Shown: positions 33,290-42,481, counted from the stretch's first letter. The stretch is DNA of 64,000 bases from Marinoscillum luteum (GCF_044005705.1 NZ_JBIPKE010000016.1:62001-126000); one strand, 5' to 3'. Translations and numbers: made by a program. Notes: generated by a model not told the origin, from the sequence alone.

Positions 33290-35383
33290 TTAACTAATCC
33301 TGCTCCAGTTTACCATGCTTTTTCTCTGTGCTGCCACCTGTTTTCTGATCAGCACGTTTTTTGGATCTTTCAGGTCCGGGTCGGCATTGAGAACTTCAGT
33401 CGCCACAGACCTGGCTAGTTTCAAGATCTCCGTGTCCTTCCCCAAATCGGCAATCATCAGGTCCATGAGTCCGCTTTGTTGTGTGCCCATCAGGTCACCG
33501 GGTCCACGGATTTTTAAATCTACCTCCGCTATTTTAAAACCATCGGTGGTGTCCACCATCGTTTGCACACGCAGCTTGGCCTCAGTGGTGAGCTTATTCC
33601 CGGTCATCAGGATACAATAGGATTGATCCGCCCCCCGACCTACCCGACCCCTTAGCTGATGAAGTTGAGAAAGACCAAAGCGCTCCGCATTTTCAATCAC
33701 CATCACCGAGGCATTCGGGACATTTACACCTACTTCGATCACAGTGGTGGCCACCATTATTTTGGTTTCTCCTTTTACGAAGCGTTGCATTTCCCACTCC
33801 TTGTCGTCAGACTTCATTTTGCCATGCACGATAGAAATGGGGTAGTCCGGAAACCGACGGCTTACGCTTTCATATCCGTCCATCAGGTCTTTATAATCCA
33901 GGGTGGCGGATTCCTCAATAAGGGGATATACCACATACACCTGACGGCCCTTTTGGATTTCTTTTTCCATGAAACTAAACATCTTCAGCCGGTGACTATC
34001 ACGCATGTGGTGTGTCTGGATGGGTTTTCTTCCTGCAGGAAGCTCATCGATGACCGAAATATCCAGATCGCCATATAGGGTCATGGCCAGTGTACGAGGG
34101 ATGGGTGTGGCAGTCATTACCAGCACATGAGGGTAAGCGTTTTGACCCTTTTTCCAGAGTTGAGCACGCTGCGCCACCCCAAAGCGATGCTGCTCATCGA
34201 TCACTGCCAGCCCGAGGTTTTTAAACTTCACTTTATCTTCCAGCAAGGCGTGAGTTCCTACGACAATGGGCAGATCCCCGGATTGGAGCATTTCATCTAT
34301 GACCCGGCGCTCGGATTTTTTGCTGGAGCCAGTCAGGCGTCCAATGTGAATGCCCAAGAGGTCGGCATATTCCTTCAGTCCGTTGTAATGCTGCTCTGCC
34401 AGGATTTCCGTGGGCGCCATGAAAGCTGTCTGTGTGCCATTGCTGATCGCAATCAAGATGCTCAGAAATGCCACCATGGTTTTTCCACTACCCACATCAC
34501 CTTGCACCAGTCGGTTCATTTGTTTTCCGGAGCGAAAATCCTGATAGATTTCTTTCACCACTTTCTTCTGGGCGCCGGTGAGCTCAAAAGGAAGGTGCTT
34601 ATTATAATACTCGTTGAGTAATTCGCTGTTGTCAAACCGGATGCCCGGAAAGCTTTCAATTCGGGTGATCTTGAGCTTGAGGAGTCGCAACTGGATATAA
34701 AAGAGTTCCTCAAACTTCAGCCGGTATTGGGCTTTCTGAAGCTCCTGGGTATTTCTGGGAAAATGTATTTGTACGAGCGCCGATTTTTTATCCATCAGCC
34801 GATACTGTTGGGTGATCGCCGGAGGCAGCGTTTCGTTGATGTGATTCACCGCCTCTATGAGCAGCATTTTCATCATTTTGCTGATGGCTTTGCTGTCTAT
34901 GAACCGGCGTTTGAGTTTTTCTGTGGTGGTGTACACAGGATGAAGGTAGCTCCCTTGCTTACTTTTTTCAGTCAGAGGTTCCACTTCGGGGTGAGCAATA
35001 TTGTATTTGCTTCCGAATCGAGAGGGTTTTCCGAAAACGATATACGGCACACCCACAGCCACACGGGATTTTACCCATTTCACCCCTTGAAACCAAACCA
35101 GCTCAATGACACCCGTTTCGTCAGCAAACTGACCTACGAGTCGTTGCTTACTGCCCACACCCACCGTTTGAAAAGAAACGAACTTACCAATGATCTGAAT
35201 GTAGGCCTGATCCTCCCGGACCTGATTGATTTTGTAAAACCGGGTGCGGTCTTCGTACCGAAACGGATAGTACTGCAGCAGGTCAGCAAAGGTGAAAATT
35301 TCGAGTTCTTTTTTGAGCAGCTCGGCCTTTTGGGGGCCCACGCCTTTTAGAAATTCAATACTTCGCTCAAAAAAAGAAGTCAT
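33290..35383 (-). CDS. recG: ATP-dependent DNA helicase RecG
   Basis: 697 residues. RecG remodels stalled replication forks and Holliday junctions. The N-terminal wedge domain (OB fold, FYKINQVREDQAYIQIIGKFVS near residue 50) is followed by the helicase core with Walker A GDVGSGKT near 294, IDEQHRFGVAQR, TATPIPRTLAMT, and the QLHQLRGRVGRG motif VI. Length and order are normal. It lies in the minus-strand series mutY-ssb-gldE-gldD-recG, 50 bp downstream of gldD. Confidence 0.97.
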   Translation of the reverse strand: MTSFFERSIEFLKGVGPQKAELLKKELEIFTFADLLQYYPFRYEDRTRFYKINQVREDQAYIQIIGKFVSFQTVGVGSKQRLVGQFADETGVIELVWFQGVKWVKSRVAVGVPYIVFGKPSRFGSKYNIAHPEVEPLTEKSKQGSYLHPVYTTTEKLKRRFIDSKAISKMMKMLLIEAVNHINETLPPAITQQYRLMDKKSALVQIHFPRNTQELQKAQYRLKFEELFYIQLRLLKLKITRIESFPGIRFDNSELLNEYYNKHLPFELTGAQKKVVKEIYQDFRSGKQMNRLVQGDVGSGKTMVAFLSILIAISNGTQTAFMAPTEILAEQHYNGLKEYADLLGIHIGRLTGSSKKSERRVIDEMLQSGDLPIVVGTHALLEDKVKFKNLGLAVIDEQHRFGVAQRAQLWKKGQNAYPHVLVMTATPIPRTLAMTLYGDLDISVIDELPAGRKPIQTHHMRDSHRLKMFSFMEKEIQKGRQVYVVYPLIEESATLDYKDLMDGYESVSRRFPDYPISIVHGKMKSDDKEWEMQRFVKGETKIMVATTVIEVGVNVPNASVMVIENAERFGLSQLHQLRGRVGRGADQSYCILMTGNKLTTEAKLRVQTMVDTTDGFKIAEVDLKIRGPGDLMGTQQSGLMDLMIADLGKDTEILKLARSVATEVLNADPDLKDPKNVLIRKQVAAQRKSMVNWSRIS

Positions 35384-35433
35384 GGCAGAGGTTTCCGCTA
35401 ATTTATAAAAGAAGGGCTAAGAAATGGTACGGA

Positions 35434-36015
35434 TTAGTCATTCCACTCCAGCGTCTCCAGCAGGTGGAGGGCATCTTCCTTCAAATATCGAATGACAGGA
35501 GCCAGGGAATCGTTCTTGGTGGCCGTTTTGAAATAGAGCGCTCCCCGTAAGAAGTGCGCGGTACTGTCAGAAACGTGAAACTGCAACTGCGTGGGCACTT
35601 CTCCTTCCAGTTCGGTAAAGGAGGCAAAGTCTCCATTGGGAAGTTCGAGCACTTTTTCGTCTATGGCGTAGGCCTTTACATTGTGCTGAGAGGTGAGCTT
35701 ATACGAATCGCTAAAATACTCCTGCATTAGCTCAGCCTTATTTTTAATGGGCTTGTAGGTGAGCTGGATATTGGCATCCATGGCCGGATAAAAGATATCG
35801 ATCCAATAGCGTTCAGTAATCCACGAGCTGTCCTTCAGGATTCTGGCGTGTTTCGAATACTCAAACTGATAAGGAAAACTATCTGCAAGCGCTGTGTACT
35901 CATGCGCAGGCAGGTCGATGCGGTTATACCCCTTGGGTTTGGGTAGGTAAGGGTTTTGTCCACAGGACAGTACCAAAATAGAAATCAGAAATAAAATAGA
36001 AATTCTAATCGTCAT
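35434..36015 (-). CDS. gldD: Gliding motility lipoprotein GldD
   Basis: 193 residues with a lipoprotein signal (Cys18 in VLSCGQN) and the family opening YLPKPKGYNRIDLP. GldD is required for gliding and chitin utilisation in Flavobacterium; molecular role unknown. Its ATG (36015) lies 2 bp after the gldE stop (36018), the same gldE-gldD order as described in gliding Bacteroidetes. Confidence 0.93.
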   Translation of the reverse strand: MTIRISILFLISILVLSCGQNPYLPKPKGYNRIDLPAHEYTALADSFPYQFEYSKHARILKDSSWITERYWIDIFYPAMDANIQLTYKPIKNKAELMQEYFSDSYKLTSQHNVKAYAIDEKVLELPNGDFASFTELEGEVPTQLQFHVSDSTAHFLRGALYFKTATKNDSLAPVIRYLKEDALHLLETLEWND

Positions 36016-36017
36016 AC

Positions 36018-37379
36018 TCAGTCCTCAAAATCTTTCACCTGATCGGAATGCTCGGGATTGATGTATACCCGCACCCGCTTGATTCGCCTCTGATCCACCG
36101 CTACTACAGTAAACAGAAACTGCTGAAACGTAATTTTTTCCCCGGCGGGTGGCAGCTTGGTATTGAGCTCGAGGAGAAGCCCTCCGAGTGATTCGCTTTC
36201 GCGTTTCACTTTCTCAAACACGTCAGAGTCCACTCCCGTAATCTTACAAAAGTCGTTTAGTGACGTTTTACCTTCAAAAATGTACGTATTGGCATCAAGT
36301 TTATTGTAGGCAATTTCGTTCTCCTCATCAAACTCGTCATTGATCTCGCCCACGATCTCCTCGATCACATCTTCCAAGGTGATGAGCCCGGAGGTCCCGC
36401 CATACTCATCTACGATGATGGCCATATGGACCTGTTTCTCCTGGAAGTCCCTGAACAGGTCATCTATTTTTTTGCTCTCGGGCACAAAGAAGCCGGGTCT
36501 CAGGAGCGTTTGCCATTTGAATTCTTCTTTTTTATCTAAATGAGGAAGCAGGTCTTTGATGTAAAGAATTCCCTCAATCTTATCCACGGTTTCCGCATAG
36601 ACGGGAATCCGCGAATACCCTGTTTTATTCACCTTATCCATGAGGTCATGGAAGTCTGTGTCCACATCCAGCGCCGTGATGTCAATTCTGGACTTCATGA
36701 TTTGCCGCACAGAAAGCGTACTGAAGTTTACGATACCTTTAAGAATACCCTTCTCCTCATCACTTACTTCTTTATCTGCCGTGATTTCCAGTGCCTGGTT
36801 GATTTGGTCGACGGAGAGGTTATAGCCCTTTTTTTGAATTCGGCTTTCAATAATGTTGCTCAAAGCCATTAAAAACCAGGAAATGGGGCGTAGTATTTTA
36901 TCAGCGAATGTCAGCATGGGGGCGGTCATTCTCGCAAAACTGAGGTTATTGTGATTGGCATATACTTTGGGCACAATCTCCCCAAAAAAGATGATCATCA
37001 CGGTGATGCTCACCGTGAGTACCACGATGACTATACCACCAGCATCTTTACTACCCACTACCTTCCAGGTTGCAAAGGTGGAAATGGTGACAATAAAAAT
37101 GTTGGCCAGATTATTCAGGATAAGTATAGTGGCCAGCAGGCGCTTGGGATCCAGTACCAGGCTGGAAATGTACTTATCGTTCTTATTGCCGGAGGTCTTG
37201 GCATCCTGGATTTGATCGTGGCTCAGTGAAAAAAATGCCACCTCAGATCCGGAGATCAGCCCCGAAAGCAAAAGAAGGAGCAATACCCCGATTCCATTGA
37301 TCAAAAAGAAGGAAACAGGGAGCTGTGTGATTGCCAGAAAAAGTGCCGAGGGATAAGGGTCGTCTAATGCAGTCTCCAA
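36018..37379 (-). CDS. gldE: Gliding-motility-associated CNNM/CBS-domain protein GldE
   Basis: 453 residues. An N-terminal CNNM/DUF21 transmembrane module (about 20-190) is followed by two CBS domains (MKSRIDITALD near 228 and HMAIIVDEYGGTSGLITLEDVIEEIVGEI near 320) and a C-terminal CorC_HlyC domain. The family includes CorC-like Mg/Co efflux proteins; GldE is the member paired with GldD and partly supports gliding. Start is TTG at 37379 (METALDD). ssb lies 22 bp upstream and gldD 2 bp downstream. Confidence 0.93.
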   Translation of the reverse strand: METALDDPYPSALFLAITQLPVSFFLINGIGVLLLLLLSGLISGSEVAFFSLSHDQIQDAKTSGNKNDKYISSLVLDPKRLLATILILNNLANIFIVTISTFATWKVVGSKDAGGIVIVVLTVSITVMIIFFGEIVPKVYANHNNLSFARMTAPMLTFADKILRPISWFLMALSNIIESRIQKKGYNLSVDQINQALEITADKEVSDEEKGILKGIVNFSTLSVRQIMKSRIDITALDVDTDFHDLMDKVNKTGYSRIPVYAETVDKIEGILYIKDLLPHLDKKEEFKWQTLLRPGFFVPESKKIDDLFRDFQEKQVHMAIIVDEYGGTSGLITLEDVIEEIVGEINDEFDEENEIAYNKLDANTYIFEGKTSLNDFCKITGVDSDVFEKVKRESESLGGLLLELNTKLPPAGEKITFQQFLFTVVAVDQRRIKRVRVYINPEHSDQVKDFED

Positions 37380-37401
37380 GGAGAGGTCTTTAAGTTAAAC
37401 A

Positions 37402-37857
37402 TTAGAAGGGGAGGTCATCTGTAACACCCTCTTCCATGGGGCTGCTGTCGGAGCTTTGGGTAGATGCTGATGACGGCTCCTCATACTGTTGAGACGTATT
37501 ACCCGCTCCTCCTGGAGATCCACCAGACCTGCTACCCAGCATCGTCATATTATCACCCACTACTTCTGTGGTGTAACGAGTCACCCCGTCTTTTTCCCAT
37601 GATCGGGTTCTTAACTTGCCTTCTACGTAGACCTGATCACCTTTTTTCAGGTATTTTTCGGCTACTTCGGCCAAGCCTCTCCAAAGCACAATGTTGTGCC
37701 ATTCGGTTTGTTCGCGTCTTTCTCCTGTAGTTCGATCCTTGTAGGTTTCAGAAGTAGCTATGGAAAAGCTCGCCACTACAGCGCCACTTTCCAAATGTCT
37801 TACCTCAGGGTCTTTGCCCAGATTTCCTACAAGAATTACTTTATTTACTCCAGCCAT
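37402..37857 (-). CDS. ssb: Single-stranded DNA-binding protein SSB
   Basis: 151 residues. OB fold with NKVILVGNLGKDPEVR, WHNIVLWRGLAEVAEKYLKKGDQVYVEGKLRTRSW, a Gly/Ser-rich linker, and the acidic tip DDLPF that binds repair and replication partners. ATG at 37857. Located between mutY (15 bp upstream) and gldE, in the same orientation. Confidence 0.97.
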   Translation of the reverse strand: MAGVNKVILVGNLGKDPEVRHLESGAVVASFSIATSETYKDRTTGERREQTEWHNIVLWRGLAEVAEKYLKKGDQVYVEGKLRTRSWEKDGVTRYTTEVVGDNMTMLGSRSGGSPGGAGNTSQQYEEPSSASTQSSDSSPMEEGVTDDLPF

Positions 37858-37871
37858 AAAATAAAAATAAC

Positions 37872-38927
37872 TTAAAAAACCGCTTGTTGCAAGTGGTTGA
37901 CGATCACTTTTGGTCGGGGCAAAGTTAACACTTCTTCCCAGCTATACAGATTTAAACCCAAATCTTTACTGAGCATACGGAATGTGTCTTTCATCGTTAC
38001 CTCAATGTGGTAAAAAGTGACCCACAGCTTTCTGTGTGTAAGAATATGCTGGACAGGCTCAAACTTTTGGTGAACGATGAGGTGAGGGTACTGAGAGAGG
38101 AAGTGTGTGATTTGCTCCTCCTGCAGGCCTTGCTCGTGGGTGATGTTATGAAACTCAAAAAGGCCGGTCCAAATACTTTCTGTTCGCTGTCTCATGAGCG
38201 TGGTCCCTTCATGTTCGAAGATTAGATAAGAGAAAAACACCTCTTTGGATTTTACTTTTTTGGTTTTGACAGGGAGCACTTGCTGCTTTTGGTGCTTGTA
38301 GGCATAGCACGAAAGCCTAAAAAGACAACTGACACAGTCAGGGCTCGGCTTGCATACAGTAGCTCCATACTCCATCATGGCCTGGTTGAAGGTGCCAGGA
38401 TCAGATTGAGGAATCAGATCCTCGAGGATCTCCATGAAAAACTTACGGTTTTTTTGATCGGCAATGTCTGCTTCCACTCCGAAGTATCTGGAAACAAAGC
38501 GGAAGACATTTCCATCGATGACCGGGGTAGCTTCACCAAATGCCATGGAGGCAATGGCCGCCGCGGTGTATGGCCCCACTCCCTTCAGCTTCACCAGTTC
38601 GGCATAGGTGGAGGGGAAGATCCCGCCGAGCTCTGTATGGATCACTTGAGCAGTGGAGTGAAGATTACGAGCGCGGGAGTAGTAGCCCAGACCTTCCCAG
38701 GTTTTCATGACCGTTTGGCTGGGTGCCTCTGCCAGATCACCCACTGTTGGAAACAAAGAAACGAAACGATTGTAGTATGGAAGCCCCTGGTCTATGCGAG
38801 TTTGTTGAAGGATAATTTCGGATAGCCAAATTTTATACGGATCATTGCTCCTCCTCCAGGGGAGGTCTCGCTTAACTATTGAGTACCAACTAATTAGCGA
38901 TTTGGTAAAACTGTGAGGAGTGTTGAT
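37872..38927 (-). CDS. mutY: A/G-specific adenine glycosylase MutY, non-canonical start
   Basis: MutY removes adenine mispaired with 8-oxoguanine. The usual start codons would place the N-terminus at 38756 and lose essential sequence: the frame continues upstream with WYSIVKRDLPW, DPYKIWLSEIILQQTR (catalytic Glu) and PYYNRFVS, all characteristic of MutY. An in-frame TAA lies at about 38943-38945, and no ATG, GTG or TTG occurs between it and this region. Candidates are ATC at 38927 (used here, 351 residues) and ATT at 38894. Also present: HhH GVGPYTAAAIAS, the second catalytic Asp in VIDGNVFRFVSRYFG, and a C-terminal NUDIX-like domain. The iron-sulfur cysteines are spaced C-x5-C-x2-C-x5-C, one residue short of the usual C-x6-C-x2-C-x5-C. 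Either a rare start codon or a sequence error explains the start. Confidence 0.85.
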   Translation of the reverse strand: MNTPHSFTKSLISWYSIVKRDLPWRRSNDPYKIWLSEIILQQTRIDQGLPYYNRFVSLFPTVGDLAEAPSQTVMKTWEGLGYYSRARNLHSTAQVIHTELGGIFPSTYAELVKLKGVGPYTAAAIASMAFGEATPVIDGNVFRFVSRYFGVEADIADQKNRKFFMEILEDLIPQSDPGTFNQAMMEYGATVCKPSPDCVSCLFRLSCYAYKHQKQQVLPVKTKKVKSKEVFFSYLIFEHEGTTLMRQRTESIWTGLFEFHNITHEQGLQEEQITHFLSQYPHLIVHQKFEPVQHILTHRKLWVTFYHIEVTMKDTFRMLSKDLGLNLYSWEEVLTLPRPKVIVNHLQQAVF

Positions 38928-38980
38928 AAAGTATTTGGTTTAAATATGGATTTTAGTTTTTTATTTACGGGGACCAAAAT

Positions 38981-38988
38981 TAAATTTG
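38981..38988 (+). promoter_or_regulatory. Candidate -7 box of the HU-like gene
   Basis: TAAATTTG matches the Bacteroidetes TAnnTTTG element and lies 44 bp upstream of the GTG start. The -33 region is T-rich without a clear TTTG. Confidence 0.4.
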
Positions 38989-39031
38989 ACCGCTCAAAAA
39001 TGATCGAAACATCAATTAAACGACAATTATA

Positions 39032-39322
39032 GTGACTAAAGCCGATGTTATAAACGAAATATCTGACAAAACAGGAATTGATAAAGCTGATGTTCAGGTA
39101 ACAGTAGAAGCATTTTTCACCGTGGTGAAAAACTCTATGGCAGAAGGGGAAAATATATACGTAAGAGGCTTTGGGAGCTTTGTGAATAAGAAAAGGGCGA
39201 AGAAGATCGCCAGAAATATTTCCAAAAACACAGCCATCGTCATCGATGAGCATCATGTGCCCAGCTTCAAGCCTTCCAAGATTTTCACGGAGAAAATCAA
39301 GAGTAGCAAAAAGTTGAAATAA
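39032..39322 (+). CDS. HU/IHF-family DNA-binding protein
   Basis: 96 residues from a GTG (an ATG upstream runs into a stop after ten codons). It shows TKADVINEISDKTGIDKADV, the GENIYVRGFGSF beta-arm entry and the C-terminal VPSFKPSKIFTEKI helix of HU/IHF subunits. HU bends and compacts DNA. The first 44 residues look like a normal HU, but the arm segment NKKRAKKIARNISKN is short and highly basic. Divergent from mutY and followed 6 bp later by a TPR gene. Confidence 0.93.
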   Translation: MTKADVINEISDKTGIDKADVQVTVEAFFTVVKNSMAEGENIYVRGFGSFVNKKRAKKIARNISKNTAIVIDEHHVPSFKPSKIFTEKIKSSKKLK

Positions 39323-39328
39323 CACTAA

Positions 39329-40111
39329 ATGAACCGACAGCAAATATTTTTGATTGCGGCGGGGGTATTGGCTGTTGTTCTGATTTATCAACTTCCAAGA
39401 GTGGTGGTGGAAAATGAGACCGGGGTGGAAGTGAAGCCTCATGACTTTTCGATCTCCACTGAAGATCAAAGCCTGCTTATGTCTCTCAGACAGCAACTTA
39501 ACGCTGTTTCAGAAATAAAAAAAAGTATTAACTTTGCGGACTCTTTGGCCAGGCTGTACCTGAAGTACCAGATGGTGGATAGTGCGGACAGTTATGCTGC
39601 ACTCATCCTATCATTGGATACGGCTGGTACTTCCAGATTGAAAGCCGCCATGATTTATTATCAGGCGTTTCAGATGAGTACCGAACCCGATAAGGCAGTA
39701 GGTTTAGCTCAGAAGGCTCAGGAGATATTTGAAGAATTGCTGGTAGCAGACCCGCAAAACAGTACTTTGAAAAACAAACTGGCAATGACGCTGATGGTTA
39801 CAGAAACGCCTATGGCGGGAGTGCAACTACTCAGGGAAGTGCTGGAACAAGAACCTGATAACCGGGAAACCATTCTTAATCTTGGTTTACTTGCGATCAG
39901 GTCTGGCCAGTTTGATCGGGCTAAGGAGCGATTTGAAAAGCTCCTGGAAATGGATTCTACAGATGATGAATCGCTGTTTTATTATGGTGTGGTACTGTCA
40001 GAGTCCGGAGACACGGAAGCAGCGAAAGCCGTTTTCGGAAAACTATTGAATAAAGCTGATGCAGATCCGGCCTTAAAAGCCACCGCATCTTCTTATATAG
40101 AAGAACTTTAG
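39329..40111 (+). CDS. Membrane-anchored TPR protein
   Basis: 260 residues. One N-terminal transmembrane helix (about 5-22) followed by a periplasmic or cytoplasmic region with at least three TPR units, clearest in DNRETILNLGLLAIRSGQFDRAKERFEKLLEMD (about 180-213) and DESLFYYGVVLSESGDTEAAKAVFGKLL. It begins 6 bp after the HU-like gene, so they form one unit. Role unknown. Confidence 0.85.
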   Translation: MNRQQIFLIAAGVLAVVLIYQLPRVVVENETGVEVKPHDFSISTEDQSLLMSLRQQLNAVSEIKKSINFADSLARLYLKYQMVDSADSYAALILSLDTAGTSRLKAAMIYYQAFQMSTEPDKAVGLAQKAQEIFEELLVADPQNSTLKNKLAMTLMVTETPMAGVQLLREVLEQEPDNRETILNLGLLAIRSGQFDRAKERFEKLLEMDSTDDESLFYYGVVLSESGDTEAAKAVFGKLLNKADADPALKATASSYIEEL

Positions 40112-40141
40112 AATATTTAAGTAACTAAAAAATTAAAGATT

Positions 40142-40231
40142 ATGCCTTGCGGTAAGAAAAGAAAAAGACATAAGATCGCTACTCACAAAAGGAAGAAGAG
40201 ACTTAGAAAAAACAGACATAAGAAGAAGTAA
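40142..40231 (+). CDS. 29-residue basic protein, AURKAIP1/COX24-like
   Basis: ATG at 40142, TAA at 40229-40231. 29 residues of which about 20 are Lys, Arg or His (MPCGKKRKRHKIATHKRKK, then RLRKNRHKKK). The KRxKKRLRKNRHKKK pattern is that of the small AURKAIP1/COX24-domain proteins annotated in many Bacteroidetes and related to the mitochondrial ribosomal protein mS38 and the actinobacterial bS22. A ribosomal role is therefore plausible. It lies between the TPR gene and RNase G in the same direction. It is too short for routine gene calling. Confidence 0.8.
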   Translation: MPCGKKRKRHKIATHKRKKRLRKNRHKKK

Positions 40232-40258
40232 TTAGTACACATCTAAATTGAGTATATA

Positions 40259-41809
40259 GTGAGTAATGAACTAATCATCAACTCAACTCAAAATGGATGT
40301 CGAATTGCCCTTCTTAAGAACAAACAACTGGTTGAATTCCATCAGGAGTCTGATGGAAATAGGTTCAACGTTGGAGATATTTATCTGGGTACTGTAAAAA
40401 AGGTCGTTCAGGGACTCAATGCCGCATTTATCGACATTGGGTACGAAAAGGATGCTTTTTTACATTACCTTGATTTGGGCCCGCAGGTTCAGTCTCTCAA
40501 TAAATTTACCAAGCTCGCACTCTCTAAAAATAGCATGAGTGCCAAATTGAGTGGGTTCAAACATGAGCCAGACATCAATAAGCTTGGTAAAATCAGCCAG
40601 GTTTTGACCAAGAACCAAAAAATATTGGTTCAGGTCGTAAAAGAACCTATATCCACAAAAGGGCCTCGACTTTCTTGCGAGTTGTCATTAGCCGGGAGAT
40701 ACCTGGTATTAGTACCGTTTTCAAATGCGGTAAATGTATCTAAACGTATAGGAGACGCCAACGAAAGGAAAAGATTGAGCAGACTAATAAGCTCAATAAA
40801 ACCAGAGAACTTTGGCGTTATCATCAGAACAGTAGCGGAAGGGAAAGACGTAAAGGAGCTTGACAAAGACCTCAAAAACCTTCTTCAAATCTGGATCGAC
40901 GGAGTAAAAAATCTCAAAACAGCCAACACTAGAGATAAGGTGATCGGTGAGATGAACCGCGCAAATTCAATTTTGCGGGATGTTCTCAACGAATCCTTTG
41001 ATAGCATTGTGGTAGATGACAAAGAGCTTTACGAAGAAGTAAGGAGCTATGTCAATAAGATTGCTCCGGACAAAGAGAAAATCTTAAAGCTTTATCAAAA
41101 CCGTGTAAAGGTTTTTGAGTCTTTCAACATTGAGAAGCAACTCAAAACCTCTTTCGGCAAATCTGTTAGCATTGCCAATGGCGGCTACCTGATCATAGAG
41201 CATACTGAGGCACTCCACGTCATTGATGTGAACAGTGGAAATAAGTCCAATCAGGAGGACAATCAGGAAACCACAGCGCTAAAAGTCAATCTCGAGGCGG
41301 CTTCAGAAGTGGCTCGTCAGCTCAGGCTGCGAGACATGGGTGGTATCATCGTGGTGGATTTCATCGATATGCGGAAGTCTGAGAATAGAAAGAAAGTCTA
41401 TGATCGGATCAAGGAAGTGATGAAAGACGACCGCTCTAAGCACACAGTGCTTCCGTTGTCCAAGTTTGGTTTATTGCAGATCACCAGACAACGTGTGCGA
41501 CCTGAGCTCAACATTGCGACCAGGGAAGTTTGCCCTACGTGCAATGGAACGGGTCAGATCACAGCAGCGATCTCCATTGCCGATCAGATAGAGAAAACAC
41601 TGGATCACATCCTTACGGCTCAGAACGAGAAGAAGATCACCGTAAGTTTGCACCCATATATTCATGCCTACTTCACCAGGGGGATTTTCTCCAGAAGAGT
41701 GAAGTGGTTCCTGAGATACCTGAAGTGGGTGCATCTGATTGAGGATTCTTCACTGGCCCTCACCGAGTTCAGCGTGCTGAACAACAGGGGCGAAGCGATA
41801 GAGACTTAA
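40259..41809 (+). CDS. rng: Ribonuclease E/G family endoribonuclease
   Basis: 516 residues from a GTG at 40259. N-terminal S1 domain (GDIYLGTVKKVVQGLNAAFIDIGYEKDAFLHYLDL, about 38-72), then the RNase H-like catalytic part with the metal-binding aspartates in HVIDVNSGN (near 322) and VVDFIDM (near 365), and the Zn-link CPTCNGTG near 425. The length matches RNase G without the RNase E C-terminal scaffold. It processes 16S rRNA 5' ends and degrades mRNA. It follows the 29-residue basic protein by 27 bp. Its stop overlaps the convergent barrel gene by 4 nt. Confidence 0.95.
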   Translation: MSNELIINSTQNGCRIALLKNKQLVEFHQESDGNRFNVGDIYLGTVKKVVQGLNAAFIDIGYEKDAFLHYLDLGPQVQSLNKFTKLALSKNSMSAKLSGFKHEPDINKLGKISQVLTKNQKILVQVVKEPISTKGPRLSCELSLAGRYLVLVPFSNAVNVSKRIGDANERKRLSRLISSIKPENFGVIIRTVAEGKDVKELDKDLKNLLQIWIDGVKNLKTANTRDKVIGEMNRANSILRDVLNESFDSIVVDDKELYEEVRSYVNKIAPDKEKILKLYQNRVKVFESFNIEKQLKTSFGKSVSIANGGYLIIEHTEALHVIDVNSGNKSNQEDNQETTALKVNLEAASEVARQLRLRDMGGIIVVDFIDMRKSENRKKVYDRIKEVMKDDRSKHTVLPLSKFGLLQITRQRVRPELNIATREVCPTCNGTGQITAAISIADQIEKTLDHILTAQNEKKITVSLHPYIHAYFTRGIFSRRVKWFLRYLKWVHLIEDSSLALTEFSVLNNRGEAIET

Positions 41810-42468
41810 AATTTAATTCCTAAATCAAACGAGACCAGGGTATTGCGGATGTATAATTCCTCCTGAAATCCCCAGGTTTCTGTTTTGATCACATTATTCA
41901 ACCCTCTTTGGTAGGTCACACTGGCAAAGAGGGTTGTGTTTATACCGGCCCGGTATTCCACTCCTCCGCCAAAAAGTATCGTGGCATCAAATCCTTTGAA
42001 TTCTTCTATCAAATCATAGTCTTCCTCTGTGGGCTCACTGAATACCTTAATTTCTGGAGCCATCCCCACCTGAAAGAAAACGCGTGTATCTGGCTGTACT
42101 TCATTGGTGAAAAGCTTAAGGCTCACCGGTATTTGAAGATAGTTTAGCCGGTAGGATTCATATGGTGACTTTTTAGTGTAGTTGGCAGTGGGCTGGTCGG
42201 GCTCCTCAGTCACCATAAAAGCCACTTGCTTGGGCACGAAAATCAGCCCCGTACTGAAGTAGTAGGTTTCCGTAAGTTCATGATCATAAATCAACCCCAT
42301 GGAAAACTTAAACACAGAGCCATCTGGCTCTACATCATAAAGGCTGTCGATCAAAGAAATTCTATTAGAAGATACTGAAGGAGAAAACTTCAGGCCTAAT
42401 TTTGACTGAGCGAAAGTGCTCATAGAAGTGAGGGTAAGGAGTATAACTATTAGGGTAATCTTTCTCAT
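41806..42468 (-). CDS. Outer-membrane beta-barrel protein (porin family)
   Basis: 220 residues with a signal peptide (ends TFAQ). Strand pattern and the last segment NTLVSFDLGIKF with its C-terminal Phe identify a small PF13568-type outer-membrane barrel. It could be a PorT-like component of type IX secretion, since gldB is divergent 13 bp away, but specific PorT features are not evident. Convergent with rng. Confidence 0.85.
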   Translation of the reverse strand: MRKITLIVILLTLTSMSTFAQSKLGLKFSPSVSSNRISLIDSLYDVEPDGSVFKFSMGLIYDHELTETYYFSTGLIFVPKQVAFMVTEEPDQPTANYTKKSPYESYRLNYLQIPVSLKLFTNEVQPDTRVFFQVGMAPEIKVFSEPTEEDYDLIEEFKGFDATILFGGGVEYRAGINTTLFASVTYQRGLNNVIKTETWGFQEELYIRNTLVSFDLGIKF

Positions 42469-42481
42469 GCGGAGTACTTAA

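Noticed and set aside
36580..36588. TTATCCACG in gldE
   Set aside because: Isolated one-mismatch DnaA box inside a coding region.
38894..39496. 200-codon open frame on the minus strand
   Set aside because: Antisense to the HU-like gene and in another frame of the mutY start region; no recognisable protein.
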